Origin: Actinoallomurus soli
GTDB taxonomy: Bacteria; Actinomycetota; Actinomycetes; Streptosporangiales; Streptosporangiaceae
DNA: 64,000 nucleotides
Reading direction: 5' to 3'
Assembly (NCBI RefSeq): GCF_024055715.1
Contig: NZ_JAMXMV010000014.1
Coordinates: 1 to 64,000, forward strand
This document shows positions 63,680 through 64,000 of the stretch, one piece after another (position 1 is the first letter of the stretch; each line of letters opens with the position of its first letter). The position numbers and the translations under genes are program-made. The notes beneath the pieces were generated by a model. That model saw only the letters and a program-made list of their open reading frames with translations, made no database searches and was not told the DNA's origin.

Positions 63680-64000
63680 CTAGGAGTCCACCTGGTCCGG
63701 CGATACCTCGGCCAGCGCGGTGCGCGGTTGGGCGGTCACGTTCTCCAGCAGGACCAGGATGAGCACGGCGGCGATGACGAGCACGATGGCGGTGACGCGG
63801 AACGCCAGCGTGTATCCGTCGGTCTGCGCTACCGCTACGGGCGTCCCCGTGCGGATGTGGTCGGCGGCATGGCGGAGCGCGATGGTGAGCAAGATGGACA
63901 GGCCGAGTGCCGAGCCGACTTGCTGCATGCCGGTCTGCACCCCCGATCCAAGGCCGGAGTCCTGACCGGTGACCTGGTGCAGCGCGCCGTTGATCAGGCC
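63680..64000 (-). CDS. MFS transporter, DHA2-like (C-terminal part, cut by window edge)
   Basis: The minus-strand frame runs past the window edge and ends at 63680. Visible: GLINGALHQVTGQDSGLGSG, MQQVGSALGLSILLTIALRH and a last helix FRVTAIVLVIAAVLILVLLE, the C-terminal part of a 14-helix drug:H+ antiporter (the GxxSGxxQxxxQxGxALGxA motif). About 106 codons are present; its start lies outside. Convergent with the desulfurase gene. Confidence 0.8.
   Translation of the reverse strand, partial: GLINGALHQVTGQDSGLGSGVQTGMQQVGSALGLSILLTIALRHAADHIRTGTPVAVAQTDGYTLAFRVTAIVLVIAAVLILVLLENVTAQPRTALAEVSPDQVDS

Overview
High-GC DNA with overlapping start/stop codons, frequent GTG/TTG starts, a mycothiol-type isomerase, SARP/AfsR and StrR-like regulators and secreted xylan-degrading proteins points to a filamentous actinomycete. 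The genus cannot be fixed from the sequence; a Streptomyces, Actinomadura or Streptosporangium-type organism would fit. No rRNA, tRNA or CRISPR array was seen.

Left end (1-3.5 kb): a TetR gene cut by the window edge, a small membrane protein with two tandem TTATCC-N4-GGATAA palindromes at its 5' end, and a large membrane glycosyltransferase with C-terminal TPRs.

Cyclitol region (3.5-21.3 kb): an AfsR-type SARP, a possible 50-residue peptide with a strong ribosome-binding site, then eleven tightly packed co-directional genes. They encode a cytosolic GH5-like hydrolase, a double-length sugar phosphate cyclase (degenerate N-terminal copy plus intact EEVS-like C-terminal copy), a ROK kinase fused to a zinc-type MDR dehydrogenase, a divergent phosphoglucose-isomerase-like protein, a HAD phosphatase, a two-gene ABC exporter, a GT2 glycosyltransferase, two Gfo/Idh/MocA oxidoreductases and a TIM-barrel isomerase. 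This looks like an uncharacterised pathway that cyclises a sugar phosphate, tailors and glycosylates the cyclitol and exports it.

Spacer (21.3-27 kb): a GH10 xylanase with CBM13, broken by a deletion of about 16 nt but with an intact regulatory region, a membrane-anchored bulb-type lectin, gene remnants, and an IS4-family transposase lacking two of three catalytic acids.

Enediyne core (27-39.2 kb): a StrR-like ParB-domain regulator, then the diagnostic cassette E3 (DUF1702), E4 (UnbV/ASPIC), E5 (UnbU), the iterative enediyne PKS (KS-AT-ACP-KR-DH-PPTase) and the E10 thioesterase, followed by an E6-like flavin reductase. All junctions overlap or are within 4 nt. A small secreted protein of unknown function follows.

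Tailoring/accessory region (40-64 kb): two MFS exporters and a third cut by the right edge, a DszC-like and a second acyl-CoA-dehydrogenase-fold monooxygenase, HxlR regulator, LolA-like protein, esterase, ABC1/UbiB kinase-like protein, three methyltransferases (one fused to a BrnT-like domain), PhnB-type VOC protein, P450 with an abnormal I-helix, a second UnbV-family lipoprotein, three carboxymuconolactone-decarboxylase-like proteins and a MOCOS-like cysteine desulfurase. Four promoters in this region share an ACTA-N8-(T/G)AAAGT element, suggesting co-regulation. The simplest reading is an orphan enediyne cluster with unusual oxygenation and possibly sulfur-handling genes, next to a separate cyclitol cluster.
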